Source: Pisolithus tinctorius
Lineage: Eukaryota; Basidiomycota; Agaricomycetes; Boletales; Pisolithaceae
Length of the DNA: 64,000 nucleotides
Assembly (NCBI GenBank): GCA_024663395.1
Contig: JANFAH010000019.1
Location: forward strand, 992,001 to 1,056,000
Direction: 5' to 3'
Shown piece after piece: positions 44,281 through 55,689 of the stretch. Under the pieces are notes generated by a model. The model was given only the letters and a program-made list of their open reading frames with translations. It searched no databases and was not told the DNA's origin. The stretch's first letter is position 1; every line of letters starts with the position of its first letter. The translations under genes and the position numbers were made by a program.

Positions 44281-44900
44281 ATCCATTACTTTCCTGTACT
44301 TATCAAAAAATGCTGTATGTTTGTCTGCATGTTGTTGCCTTCATGCACAGGAATGAAGTTAGATCTACCAAGTTCTCTACTGCAGTGGGAATCTAGGTTG
44401 CTGTATTAGCTAGGTGTGTCTGTTCCCTTGTAGACTAGGTAGCTATTGGTCTTTGGATTGCTGGTATCACTGGTGTGGCTTACTCAGGTGCTATGGGTTG
44501 CTTGGATGCTGGTCACTACTTTGGGCAAGTCTGGTGTAGTCTACTCTGGCACTATGAGTTGCTAGGATGCTTGACATTGCTTTGGAGTAATATGGAATTG
44601 TGCAAATACTATGGGCAGCTATGAGTTACTAACACATTTTTGTGTTTTGCTGATGTTGCTCCCTACCTCACTGACCATCACTTCTCAAGCAGATGCTGTA
44701 ATCTTCCACATCTGTGCCATTACCTGCTCAAGTGTCATCTTTTCTCTGCTGCCTTTGTCTCTTGCTCATGCAAGTGCTCTCATTTGTTTCTGCTGCAAGT
44801 GTCCTGTTGCCTGCTTCATCCTGTATTGTCCACATTCTGCTGTTCATGGACCAATGTCATGACTGGATTTGCATGTAATGTAATATTAATACAATGTCTG
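44281..44900. other. No gene seen
   Basis: CpG-free sequence with two near copies of a phrase gctatgggttgctt/actatgagttgctagg around 44490-44570. It ends abruptly where CpG-containing Ngaro sequence begins at 44901. Confidence 0.4.
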
Positions 44901-45035
44901 TGCGTATCGTAGTTGTAAGCTGCTTAGACGAAGGGGGAAGCTGAGACTGTCTGGTGTGTAGAAGCGATTTGGGTGGGGGCACGAAGCGCCTCCCAGCCAT
45001 GGAGGGAGGTGATCTGTGAGACGAGCGTTAGCTGC
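44901..45035 (-). repeat. Ngaro B2 repeat
   Basis: tgcgtatcgtagttgtaagc ... gagcgttagctgc, matched by B1 split around the Copia insertion (45320-45366 and 50733-50820). It marks the outer end of the element. Confidence 0.85.
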
Positions 45036-45173
45036 GGGGGCAGGTGGGGTCCCTCGCGATATTCAGTGTGCATCTCCTGCGACCACCGTCCCAACATGGC
45101 AGCTGATGCGAGTCGAGTGAGGGTAATTTGGAAGGTTCTCGGGACCTGGAGAATTGGCAGTGCGGTGGGTGGG

Positions 45174-45315
45174 TGAAAAGGAACGAGGTGAGGCCCACGC
45201 TGTGGGCTGAATTCTGACGATAGTGGAGAGAGAGAGAAGGCGTGAGGCAGCACAGCCACTTGCACAAAGACACTATTCTATTACTCGTTGTATCTCCTAC
45301 ATACTAGAATTTCTA
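45174..45315 (-). repeat. Ngaro A2 repeat
   Basis: tgaaaaggaacgaggtgagg ... tactagaatttcta, nearly identical to A1 at 55690-55831. It lies between B1 and the spacer before B2. Confidence 0.87.
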
Positions 45316-45606
45316 TCTTTGCGTATCGTAGTTGTAAGCTGCTTAGACGAAGGGGGAAGCTGAGACTAACGAAGGTATGAGTTTCTACACTACGTCAGTA
45401 CCAAGTAAACGAGTGGAATCTAGCTATACTCACCTCAGTGTACGAAGTAGTCACTGAGGTGGAAAAGAACGGTGTGGAAAATTTATAGTACCATAATTAG
45501 TAAGCGCATTGACATCGGAATTTAATTCCGAGGGTCGGGGAACAATTCCGAGCCCTCTGGGCGAAACTCCGAGATGCTACCATAACTCCGGGTTGCATTC
45601 TCGACA

Positions 45607-48600
45607 CTCCCCCTCAATTGGAACGAAGTCCGAGTGCAGATGTGAAGTGTTTCGCCTTGATGCTAGGTAGAGGTTTGGTAAGGGTATCGGCGACCATGTC
45701 ATCAGTAGGACAATAAATTAAATGAAAGGAATTGTTTTCCACAGCAAAATGAATGAAATGGTATCGTATGTCAATGTGCTTTGTGCGAGCATGATAGTTG
45801 CCATCTTTGGTAAGTGCGATGGCGGATTGACTGTCAGAATACAGCAGGATAGGGTGTGTGAGCGGTCGGAAAACCTCTCCAATGAGTCGTCGAAGTCACA
45901 GGCCCTCTTTGGCTGCGTGAGTCGCTGCGACATACTCTGCTTCAGCAGTGGAGAGCATTGCAAGTTCCTGTTTCCGTGAAGCCCAACTGATAGCTCCACC
46001 ATCTAGTAGGTAGGCATATCCACTTATAGCGCGTCGATGCTCCTGTGAAGCTCCATCTGCATCGGTATAGCCCCCAAGGCCTCGTTCTGAATTTCTGAAC
46101 ATTAAAGCGAGCGCTTTTGTGCCTGAGATATACCTGTAGATTCGTTTCATGGCTTCCCAGTGAGTCATGTTGGGTGCATTGTTGAACTGAGCGACTGTGG
46201 AGACAGCAAATGCGATATCTGGGCATGTTCCAACAGCAAGGTGCATGAGGGAGCCAACAGCAGCACGATAGGGTACATTTTTCATGCGTGCAGCTTCTTC
46301 GGCTGGCTGCAGAATTTCTCCGTGAGAGAGTTTTATTCCGGGGTCCATCGGAATTGCGGCAGGTTTGCAGTCAGCGAGGTTGTACTTTGTCAGGATGGCC
46401 TCAATGTAGGACTGCTGCGACAGGGATATGGTGTGGGCTTCTCTGTTCCGTGTCACCTTCATCCCAAGTAGCCAACTGATGGGCCCTAGGTCAGAGATTT
46501 TAAAACGAGTGCTGATCTCCTGTTTAAACGAGTGAATTAACGATGGGGAACTGCCTGTTACAGTGCAGTCATCGATGTGGCTGGTGAGGATGAGAATTTC
46601 CGATCCTATGCGACCATAGAACACTCCCCAGTCTGCATGTGCCCTGGTGAGCCCAAGATCTGCAAGAGTAGTGCATAGCTTCTGGTACCACCGAAGCGTG
46701 CCTTGTTTCGAGCCGTATAATGCTACGTTTAGCTTCCCAACTGGACGGGAAAAATTCCGCCCTATAGCGTAGCCCTCAGGGAGCTCCATGTAAATGTCTT
46801 CGCCATCTCCGAGTTTGCCATTGAGGAATGCCAAGTGGAAATTGAATACATCAATATCCCAGTCATTGCATGCAGCAATTGCTAGTATGGTGCGGAGAGA
46901 TGCGAGTCTTGCAACGGGGCCATATGTTTTCTCATAGTCAACGCCCTGGATCTGAGAATATCCCTTAGCGACTAGGCGGGCCTTGTACTTCTCAATTTCT
47001 CCGGCAGCGTTGCGTTTGATCTTGAAGACCCATTTGCATCCTATGACATTTGCACCCTTGGGGCACTCAACGACATCCCAGGTATGCGCTTCCTCTAGGC
47101 TGTTTAATTCCGCATTTATGGCATTTTGCCACTTTGGCCAGTCAGCTCGGGATTTCGCCTCATGGACTGTTGATGGGTCTAGCCCTTCGGCTTCAGCCAT
47201 CCCTGCCACCATAGCATACACAATGTTAGTGTCATCTTCATCGGCAGCTAGCTCTTCATTGAATACATAGGTAGCGTTTTCTCGGGATTTCGGGCTGTTT
47301 GGGTTGCTATCGCTCTCTCGGAGTTCTTTTACGAAGTCAAGAGGGATGCGCCCATCACGAGTGCCTTCCCCTGCACGTAGGCGCCTCATATAGTCTGATT
47401 CGAAGTGCTGGCGAGTGGAATGACGAGGTTGAGGTGGAGGTGTTTCAAAATTGTCTCCGAGTGGGTCCAGAATTAGTCTTGGAATTTCCGAAGTTGCTTT
47501 GGTGGGTCGCTCGACCATCTGCGGGGCCTTGGAATTTCCCTGTGAAGCTGCGGAGTTCCGTTCTGAGGTTTCGGAATTTCGTTTTGAGGCTTCGGAATTT
47601 CTTTCTGAGGTGTCGGAATTCCCCTGCTCCCCCTCGAGTGGCACACCATGTGGTACAGACACATCCCGGCACTCGAAAATGACACTTCTTTCAATTCCGA
47701 TTGCTCGTGTGTCAGGCCAGTAGATACGGTGGCCATCGCTCTCAGGGTCAAAACCTACCCAGTGTCCGTCTCGGGCTCGCATGTCTAGTTTGGAGCCAGA
47801 GGTGTCATGGACCTTGACATGGCATCCCCAGACCGGAATTTTTGAGAGGTCGGGTGGTCTTTGGTAGAGCATTTCGTAGGGAGTTTTTGTGCCTAGACGG
47901 CGAGTTGACGAGTGGTTTTTGAGCCAGGTTGCATGCATAATGGCCTCCCCCCAGAGGTTCTTGGGTAGGCCACTGGCATGAATCATCGCACATATGCGCT
48001 CAACGAGTGTTCTGTTGAGTCGTTCTGCAACTCCGTTGTGTTCAAGGGTATCGTGGACAGTTATGCGTCGTTCTGTGCCTCAGGATTTCAGATATTCCGA
48101 AAATTCCGCACTAAGATACTCTCCCCCTCGATCTGAGCGAAGCCACTTGACTTTGGTGTCGAACTGCGTGTTCAGCCATGCTTCATAGGCCTTGTACAAT
48201 GTGAAGGTCTCGGCTTTTGTCTTCTGGAGGTACAGCTTGGTGTAGCGGGTGTGGTCATCCGTGAATGACACATAGTATTGGCTGTGGCCAGGGGTTTGGA
48301 CTGGAGAAGGTCCCCAGAGATCTGTGTGGACCTCACACTGCAAGCATTTCACAAATTTTCATGACAAAACATGTTGAAAAAATTGAAAGAAGAGATACCA
48401 TGTTATTTGGGATGTTTTCACACAAAACATCCAAGAGTAATGTTTTATTTTCTCTGCATGTCTTACCTGTAAACATTAATTGATGGTAATGACCATTAGC
48501 TTCTAGTCTAATGGGTATTACCATCAATTCATGTTTGCTGGTGGAGAAGGCAAAGAAAATGAAATATTATTTTTGGATTTTGTCTGTAAAAACATCCATA

Positions 48601-50372
48601 AAAACATGGTATCTTTTCCTTCAATTTTTTTCAACATGTTTGGTCATGAAAAATTGTGAAATGCTTGCAGTGTCATCGCCAAGATGTTCATGGCAGGGTG
48701 GGTTGCGCTCCTTCCTGATGGGCTTCCGAGTGGCTTTGGCATACTCGCATGAACCGCATGTGCCCATGGTGGAATGTGCCTCGTCCAGTTTAATTCCGGT
48801 GATTGTTCCATCCTTGAGCATGCGTTGGATGGCTTCGGGAGCAATGTGGCCAAGCCTTATGTGAATCTCCTCCATGGTTAAGGATTCTGTTGCCTTGGCT
48901 AGGCCTGCGAAGGTACGATGAGCTTGTTTGAGACAGTAGAGGCCTTTTTGCATCGGAATTTTGGCTACCTTCTTTTTCTGAGAATCAAAAATTTGACAAC
49001 GCTTGTCTCGAAATAATGCTGCATACCCAGCGACGTCAAGTTTGCTAACAGAAATGAGTGTAATTCCCATCTTGGGAGCATAGAGCACATCCTTGAGTCG
49101 AATATGGGTCTGGGTAGTGTCGTTTGGGAGTGAAATTGCGAGATCGCCTTTCCCGATGGCATGGAAGGTGTGGTTGTCAGCAGCAGTGATAGGTTTGGGT
49201 ACGATTGGCTTGTAATCAAGGAATTTGCTGTGGTAGGAGGACATATGACGTGAAGCGCCTGAGTCAAACAGGATTGTCTCTTCTGCGGAATTTAGGCTTT
49301 CGCCTGCAAGGAGAACATGGTCATAGTTGTTCGTATATGCGTCTTCTTCGTCGTTAACGATGTCCTGGGGGTTCGGAATTTCTTCCTCTGCAATTTCCAT
49401 AAGCCAGTCGTCGTCCTGCGGGTGTGCTAGCCAAACTCCATCAGGTTCCGAGTCAGCGCTGGTCTGTGCACTCGAGCTGGCTGATGCACTGGCCGCAGTG
49501 GCCGCTTTTCCGGTACCTTTCTCCTTCTTTTTCCCTTTTCCCTTGTTCTGGAACCACTTGGGCGCTTGCCCAGCTTTTCCGCCACCCTCTTCCCAGCATT
49601 GGTCTTTCATATGACCTTTCTTTCCACAATTTTCACAGGTGGACTTCTTTCCATCCTTTGCTGAGTAAGCTGCATCTTCGGAATTTCTGGAGTTTCTGGA
49701 GTTGCCTCTCTTCGTCTGCGTTTGGTGCCTATCATATTCATCGGAAATAACTTTGATTATGAAGTCTGGAGATAGGTCCTTTTGCATGACTAGGGCCGAA
49801 GACATCATAGCTGCAAGGTTGGAGTCGTAAGAAGTGGGAAGTGAACTGAGGATGATAGCTGCAAAGTCGTCATCTGTGATTGACTGTCCAAGCGCAGCAA
49901 GTTGTTTGCGCAGTGCGTGCATCTTGTCAAAGTGAGCGCAGACATCGCCTTTTTCTGAACAGCAGGATTCTTGGAGTTTTCTCCGAAGATCAATTGCGAC
50001 GACACGAGAGCGGTTTTGGAAAAGGTCGGTGAGGACACCCCACACACTCTTCGCAGTCTCTTCCTTCAGGACTCGAAGGAATAGAGATTCCAGGAGCGAC
50101 ACAGCGATCACTTGCTTGACGTATCCATCGTCCTTAGCCCATTGCCGAAGTTTTTCTGGGTATTCACTGACAAGTTTTTGCTCTGTGGCTGTGGGCTTCC
50201 AGGAGGCATCTTTCCCTGCTGAAGGGTCCTCTGGTTTCGCATCCAAGCCGGTCAGGTGTCCGATCAGCCCTTTTGAGCTGATGGCCCATTCAACCCGAGC
50301 CTTGTAGTATAGCCAGTTGCTTCTGTCTGCATTTAGGGTTGGGACTTGTAAGGAATGATCGTCTTTTGCCAT
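45607..50372 (-). pseudogene. Copia gag-pol polyprotein, three lesions
   Basis: Start ATG 50372 (MAKDDHSLQVPTLNADRSNW). Gag with the UBN2-type region, zinc knuckle CENCGKKGHMKDQC (about 49650-49605), protease LFDSGASRHMSS (about 49270), GAG-pre-integrase HIRLGHIAPEA...CGSCEYAK, integrase VHTDLWGP, SFTDDHTRYTKLY, LRSDRGGEYLS and EHNGVAERLNRT, reverse transcriptase CKWVFKIKRNAAGEIEKYKA with LTSHIDDCTVTG (the YxDD position), and RNase H GGYTDADGASQEHRR with STAEAEYVA. It probably ended at ALGLRSN beside the purine tract. Lesions: a 337-bp MITE at 48336-48672 between GAG-pre-integrase and integrase, TGA at 48077-48079 and TGA at about 45893. Apart from these it reads open for about 1480 codons, so it is recent. 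Confidence 0.93.
48336..48672. mobile_element. CACTG-ended hairpin MITE, 337 bp
   Basis: Starts CACTGCAAGCATTTCACAA and ends with its complement; the outer ~100 bp of each side pair imperfectly, and the centre has a second inverted pair (aattgatggtaat / attaccatcaatt). Three-base target duplication tca (48333-48335 and 48673-48675). Excision of insert and one tca restores the Copia codons for LGDEVHTDLWG. CACTG ends with 3-bp duplications fit a CACTA/EnSpm-type non-autonomous element. Confidence 0.88.
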
Positions 50373-50424
50373 AGTGGGTATTGTTGCTGCGTATTAACTC
50401 TTTCGGAATTAGAGTGCGAGAGCG

Positions 50425-50436
50425 GGGCTCATAACC
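50425..50436 (-). other. Copia primer-binding site, initiator tRNA-Met-like
   Basis: The plus strand reads gggctcataacc next to the inner end of the 5' LTR. This equals the anticodon-arm sequence of initiator tRNA-Met, as used for half-tRNA priming by Copia elements. It is a primer site and not a tRNA gene. Confidence 0.65.
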
Positions 50437-50923
50437 TAACGAAGGTATGAGTTTCTCAGTGTACAAAGTAGTCACTATATTAGTACCTAACGAAGGTATG
50501 AGTTTCTACACTACATCAGTACCAAGTAAATGAGTGGAATCTAGCTATACTCACCTCAGTGTATGATGTAGTCACTGAGGTGGAAAAGAACGGTGCGGAA
50601 AATTTATAGTACCATAATTAGTAAGTGCATTGACATCGGAATTTAATTCCGAGGGTTGGGGAACAATTCCGAGCCCTCTGGGCGAAACTCCGAGACACTA
50701 CCATAACTCTGGGTTGCATTCTCGACAGAGACTGTCTGGTGTGTAGAAGCGATTTGGGTGGGGGCACGAAGCACCTCCCGGCCATGGAGGGAGGTGATCT
50801 GTGAGACGAGCATTAGCTGCAGATCCTGTGTGGTAGGAGGGGGGTCTTGCCCGATGCAATGGGCTAACGCTCGTCTCCCCTTAAGCTAGGAGGGCAATTG
50901 ATGTTACTCACGGGTGACTGGGT

Positions 50924-52264
50924 TTAGCACACAGGGGGCATAGCAATGCGAACGAACTCGGTGGCTGTCTCTGTGGGCATAGCTTGGATGTATGGGGCGA
51001 GTATCTGATTGTGCTTCCTCAAGTAGAGTTGGAAGGAATCGCTCGCCCACCTCCCTTTGACTTTCATCACTTCGAAAGGGATGCCTCGTAGTAGATACTC
51101 CAATGTTGCTCCTATTCTGAGTCCATGTCTGTGTATGTGGTCGTGCCCTGCCGCTTTGGCTAGCTTTTTCAGCCATGATATGAAAGCTTGCTGTGTGAGG
51201 GGTCGGTGTCCCCTGTCTTTCTTGTAGGCGAAGAGAGGGCCGTTGGCAGGTGGGTCATTGATTCTGAGATGTTGGAGGTACACGGTGTGGGGGTCTGACG
51301 GGCCTGATTGTCTCGCCCAGTTCACTTCTTCTCCCCTGGGGCTGGATTTGGTGCTCGGTAGTGTGAATACTGTGGTTGTTAGCCCATTACGATCAGTGTC
51401 ATCACGAACTCCCACTGGGGTGATGTGCAGCATGGGGTCGAAAGTGTCGAGTCATTTAATGGTGAATTTGCCGACTCTTGCTGCTGTGTAGAAGGTGGTA
51501 GTCAGGCATGCAAAGATGGCTGTGTCTAAGGGGTCATCCTTCTGCAGGAACCTGTGGAAGTCGCATATCATTTGTACTGTAATCGGTCTGCGTAGGTTCT
51601 GTTTGGATGCTGAGGGGGCTATCCTGGAGGCTCCTTTGAGCATCGTTGCTATTTGGTCTTCGTGCAGTACCCAGGGTAGGCCGTTGAGTGTGTGCCACGC
51701 ATGTATGCTATATATGTAGCCTTGTATGGTTCTTCCTGAATATGACCTGGCCAACGAAGAAATGAAGGTTGAGATGAGGTTGGTATCTGCAGGCGCTCGT
51801 TCTTCTTCTGGGATGTTTCAGCTGTCGCAGAAGATGTGGTATACTAGGAGGCCGGCTCCGTATGAAGTTCTGGTGCTCTCGTTCCAACCCCTGAGTGTGA
51901 CTTCCCGCACTCTGTCTCTGAAGTCTGGTGGGACATTCAGTGACTGTACTATATTGGGGTGCAGTTGCCATTGCTCTAGTCGGTCTTTGGCTGGGCATGC
52001 TGGGCAGAGTTCGGAGGGTTTGGGGGTGAGGTTTGTTGGGTAAGGGAGGGTGAGTGTGGGTCTGGGGTGACGGTTTGATTGTTGGGCAATCGTCGTGGGT
52101 GGGATGTTGTTGAAGTTAATGTTGGACTGGGAAGCTCTGGGCACGCGGGTCGTCAAAATCGAAGATGAGATGAGCGATGGGGGCTGGGATTTGGATGGGG
52201 GGCAATGCAAGTTCAGTGGGGGGATAGATACCCCGGGATGGCCTGTCTGCTGGATTGGACTCAC
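50924..52264 (-). pseudogene. Ngaro tyrosine recombinase
   Basis: Integrates the element by strand exchange. Frame from about 52264, with VREVTLRGWNESTRTSYGAG and LLVYHIFCDS then TGA, then LARSYSGRTIQGYIYSIHAW, TAARVGKF (box I Arg), a second TGA, and HGLRIGATLEYLLRGIPFE (HxxR) with ASDSFQLYLRKH (nucleophile Tyr in YLRKH). Ends at 50924 (RIAMPPVC). R, HxxR and Y are all present. The two TGAs block translation of this copy. Confidence 0.88.
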
Positions 52265-53945
52265 TCGGGATGTAGTCCATGAAAACTCTGCACAGGGGAG
52301 AGGCCAGTATCGCGTGGATTCTTCGGAAGGTTTCGTTCATGGGTTTGTTGTTGCTCCTTCCTTTTTTCCATGCTTTGATGACTCCCTCGTTGTCTCCGAA
52401 GACCTGGAGAGGTTCGGAGGAGGTATCAATGACGAGGAGGTAGCGTATGAGGAGCTCGAATGTGACACTTGCTGCCCACCCGATGTCCCTTTCTTCTCTG
52501 CTCCAGTTTGGGTGGAGCCTCCATGCTCTCCATCTTTCTCCGATGGTGACTGCCAGGCCGACGGTGGAGCTGGCATCCGAAAACACTTTCAGATTGATGG
52601 CAGTGTGGTGTATTGGAATGGGGATGGGGGGGGTGGTTAGTAGGGCTGCTCGCCACCACTGTAGTTCACGTTGAAGTCCTTGCAGTTGCGTGTGTGGCAT
52701 GAATGGGTTACTGCCAAATATGGTAAGCATCGCTTGGAGAGCTGTTAGATAAGTGGTTCCCCCTGGTATCACCAGTGCCGCATGGGAGAGGCGTCCATGG
52801 AGTTTCTGTACATCTTCCAGAATGTGTTTTCTTCTGTAGCCATTCATCTATGGAATTGATGTATTTCTCTCGTTTTCCTTCTGTGAGTCCTACCGTTTTA
52901 TTTCCAAGGTTCCAAGTGAAGCCCATGAAAACTGGTGACTGTGAAAACAGTACGTCCTTGGAGAGTTCCCAAGGAATGCCGAGTTGGTTGGCGATGTTGT
53001 CGATGTGTTTGAAGGAGTAGGCGTATGGATCCCAGAGTGATGGGCTGTTTTCTCGGTCTTCGAGGTTTCGTATTGGGAGCTGGCAGTCTTCTGCGAACTC
53101 TTCGTGATCTCCATTGGCTAGGAGGGCGCCTTTGTACCAGATTCATCCCCCATCTATTCTTGTGCCTCCGTTCTGTGCGATTAGGGTGGCTTTGCAATTT
53201 CTGGTGAGGTTGTAGCTGTCTATCTCAGACTTAGGGAGCTGTATGAAAAAATGGTCGTCGACCCAGGCAATCATGGGGCCAATTCCATTCGCTCTCATGA
53301 TATCCAGGCCTGCGTCTCTGACTCCTCCGTAGATGCCCGCTGAGGGCCCATATCCGAAGCACAAGGCTGTGTCTACTGTGAAGGTTGGTGGGGTGGTCTT
53401 GAGGCACACTACCAGGCCGGGCCATTGGGAAGGGTGTATGGGGATGGTTCTGTAAGCTTCCGCTATGTCTCTGGTTGCTCCTTGACAGCCTGGGGGGAGC
53501 GAAGTGATTAGTGCGCACGCTGTGAGAAATGTTCCCCAGGTGCAGGGGAAAAGAGAGGAGTCAACTTGTGAGTTGATTGAAGAAGCAGCTCCGGGACTAG
53601 CTACAATAGGGTAAGACAAGTTCTGTATTAGGCGGTACTTTCCCAGTCTACCGGGTTTCGGTATGATACTTAGGGGGGAGGACTGGAAGGGGCCTATGTA
53701 CTGCTCGAGTGAATGGGGGGGGAAAGGTCCTAGGTATCGTTCCTTGGTGAACTCCTTATTGATTATCTCCTGGAATGCGTGGTAATGCTGGTCAATGGAC
53801 GGGTTGTTTGGTGGGGTGAATGTGCTGGGTATGATGGGTATGTGGACATGGAATCCGTGGATTAGTTGGTCAACTAGAGACGGGTATCTTGATGTGAGGT
53901 TGAAGCTCGCTAGTAAATTTTTCCAGGCTTGAGGGTGGTAGGGGG
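52116..53945 (-). pseudogene. Ngaro reverse transcriptase-RNase H
   Basis: RT: LIHGFHVHIPIIPSTFTPPN, FTKERYLGPFPPHSLEQYIG, KPGRLGKYRLIQNLSYPI, GATRDIAEAYRTIPIHPSQW, FGYGPSAGIYGGV and the catalytic WVDDHFF at about 53260. A TGA follows at about 53145, then LGIPWELSKDVLFSQSPVFM, a frame change near 52860, HGRLSHAALVIPGGTTYLTA, and RNase H with LKVFSDASSTVGLAVT and SNPADRPSRG. The C-terminal SNPADxxSR box is typical of DIRS-order RNase H. Confidence 0.88.
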
Positions 53946-53971
53946 TGCATGCAGTTCCATGTTGTCATTCT

Positions 53972-54420
53972 TCAAGCAGGTTGGCGGTGTGGGCAGTCTT
54001 GCGTGCCATGTTTCGGGTCACCACAGCCCGAGCATTCGTGGCAATGTAGTTTGCTGATGCAGCCTCGGGGGCGCTGGAAGTCCCAGCAGAGGACTCGGCC
54101 GTTCTTGTTGACGAGGCGCCCTTGTTGGTCCTGTGTGCAGTGTGCCGGTGCTGACTTGTCCCAGCGCATGGGTTCATCGCAGAATTGGTGATCTTCATGT
54201 CGTCCGAGGCATTTTGGGCAGATGATGTGTGTCTTGGGGCGAAAGTTGCGGCGGGGTTTCCTTTCTCTGCTTGGGCTTCGCCTTGGCGACCTTGAGTGTC
54301 TGCAGGGAGAGCAGGATCTTGGGCGATGCGACTGCGATCTGGTATAGCGTCATCTCATTCTCTGACCCTGGCCGTACCTGGGTGACGGGGATCAGGACAG
54401 TCTGCACTTGGGGAAACAAG
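53972..54420 (-). pseudogene. Ngaro gag 3' exon with zinc knuckle
   Basis: PQVQTVLIPVTQVRPGSENE and MTLYQIAVASPKILLSL in one frame, then after a one-base shift near 54225 HIICPKCLGRHEDHQFCDEP, GRVLCWDFQRPRGCISKLHC and HECSGCGDPKHGTQDCP (zinc-binding). This is the usual C-terminal part of agaricomycete DIRS gag-like proteins. It is likely spliced to 54687-55583. Confidence 0.72.
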
Positions 54421-54686
54421 TTGGTTGTCGTCCCCTTTCAAACAGTTCGGGGCAGGGAAAACGGCTGTATTGAAGCTATGTATTGGGTGGGGTTATACCC
54501 AGCAGCAGCAGCGAGGTTGCGGGGTATGTAGTGAGGTGGGAAAGGAAAGGGGGGCCGTCAGGCAGCAGCAGCAGCAGGAGGTGGGGGAAGGTCCTGTGAT
54601 GGGAGCAGCATTTAGGGTGGATTAGAAGGGAGGATGGACGTGCGTGGAGAGGGGTAGCAGGGGGGGAGAGGTTGAGGGGGGTTGTG

Positions 54687-55583
54687 TTAGCATACTGTTT
54701 GTGGGTAGAGTCGAGAAGGACTGACCTGGTCAAGGCCTGATTGAACGTCTTTGGTATCTAATTCCCTGCCGATATCTGCCAGTAGCTCTTCGTTTATCAC
54801 TCCGATGTTGTATGCTTGGTTATGCACTGCTTTGTCATGCCAGTCTTGCCTGACCTTGGAGGCATAGTGGAGAAGGGCCCGTTCTCCACGATCACCTCGG
54901 TCACGCCAGCGGTGATTGTCGATCCTGTGGAAGAACCAGTTGAAGGCATCCACTAACTGATTGCCCCATCCCATGTTTTCGATGCAGGTAAGGAAGTGGT
55001 TCTTGGCGTACATATATTTGGCGAAGGAAAGATTGTGGTCTGGCCTGGCATTTTTGGAGGCAGTGAGTGAATTTGCAGCACGTAGTGTGACGTTTCCTTT
55101 GCCGGCCTGGGTGATGGCCAAGGTGTCATTCTCTTTGAGATGCCTCACTGTTCGCACAGCTTCCTGGAGGCCCTCTCTTGTGAAGTACCACATGTGGACG
55201 AATTTGAAGGATTCTATCTTCTTGATGGCATACTCCACTGGCCACGTCGGTAGGTTTGACGATACCATGGCATCTGGGTCGAATGTGGGGGGGTTCTGCT
55301 CTGAGACTCGTTGGGGGGGGCGGTCAGGTTCTGCTACTGGTGGCTGCACTGGGGGGTGTGGCAGGTCGTTGGGAGGTGGCGGCCTTCTTTCTTCTTCCTG
55401 TTGTGGTTGGTCTCCATGTTGCTCGTCTCCCTGGGGGTTGTCCTGGTCCCAACGTGCTTCTAGAGCTCTGATGGCCTGTTCACGAGTCAGGTCTCCTCCT
55501 GCCATTACGAGGTCGACCACACCTTGGAAGGCTGGTAATGCGAAGTTTGGTCGGAATTGTTGCTGTGGTTGGGGGGCGTCCAT
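54687..55583 (-). CDS. Ngaro gag-like protein, 5' exon
   Basis: ATG at 55583 (MDAPQPQQQFRPNFALPAFQ), Gln/Pro-rich N-terminus, then YAIKKIESFKFVHMWYFTRE, NDTLAITQAGKGNVTLRAAN, SFAKYMYAKNHFLTCIENMG and WRDRGDRGERALLHYASKVR. The true exon probably ends near 54729 at SGLDQ with a gtcagt donor, the rest being read-through. The 54421-54686 stretch, rich in CAG repeats, would be the intron. Confidence 0.8.
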   Translation of the reverse strand: MDAPQPQQQFRPNFALPAFQGVVDLVMAGGDLTREQAIRALEARWDQDNPQGDEQHGDQPQQEEERRPPPPNDLPHPPVQPPVAEPDRPPQRVSEQNPPTFDPDAMVSSNLPTWPVEYAIKKIESFKFVHMWYFTREGLQEAVRTVRHLKENDTLAITQAGKGNVTLRAANSLTASKNARPDHNLSFAKYMYAKNHFLTCIENMGWGNQLVDAFNWFFHRIDNHRWRDRGDRGERALLHYASKVRQDWHDKAVHNQAYNIGVINEELLADIGRELDTKDVQSGLDQVSPSRLYPQTVC

Positions 55584-55689
55584 GTTTGTGGTTCGGAGTG
55601 GGGAGATCTGATTATGGATGGTGAGTTTCTCAATGGTAAGTAGAGAACGACGCAGTTAGTGTTTAAAAGGAGCGGAGTGACCAGGGTTA

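Larger units (their letters stand above)
45367..50727 (-). mobile_element. Copia retrotransposon, complete, with LTRs and target duplication
   Basis: Target duplication gagac (45362-45366 and 50728-50732) inside the Ngaro B1 repeat. 3' LTR 45367-45606 (240 bp) and 5' LTR 50437-50727 (291 bp, with 51 extra bases at the inner end). Minus-strand LTR begins TGTCGAGAATGC. A purine tract TTGAGGGGGAG precedes the 3' LTR, and the primer site at 50425-50436 follows the 5' LTR. One gag-pol frame spans the interior. LTR pairs differ at about ten bases, nine of them at CpG sites. Confidence 0.93.

Noticed and set aside
50425..50436. Possible tRNA-Met gene fragment
   Set aside because: Only the anticodon arm is present, next to the LTR edge, as expected for a primer-binding site.
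54961..55611. 216-aa plus-strand ORF
   Set aside because: Antisense of the Ngaro gag frame, which has family motifs.
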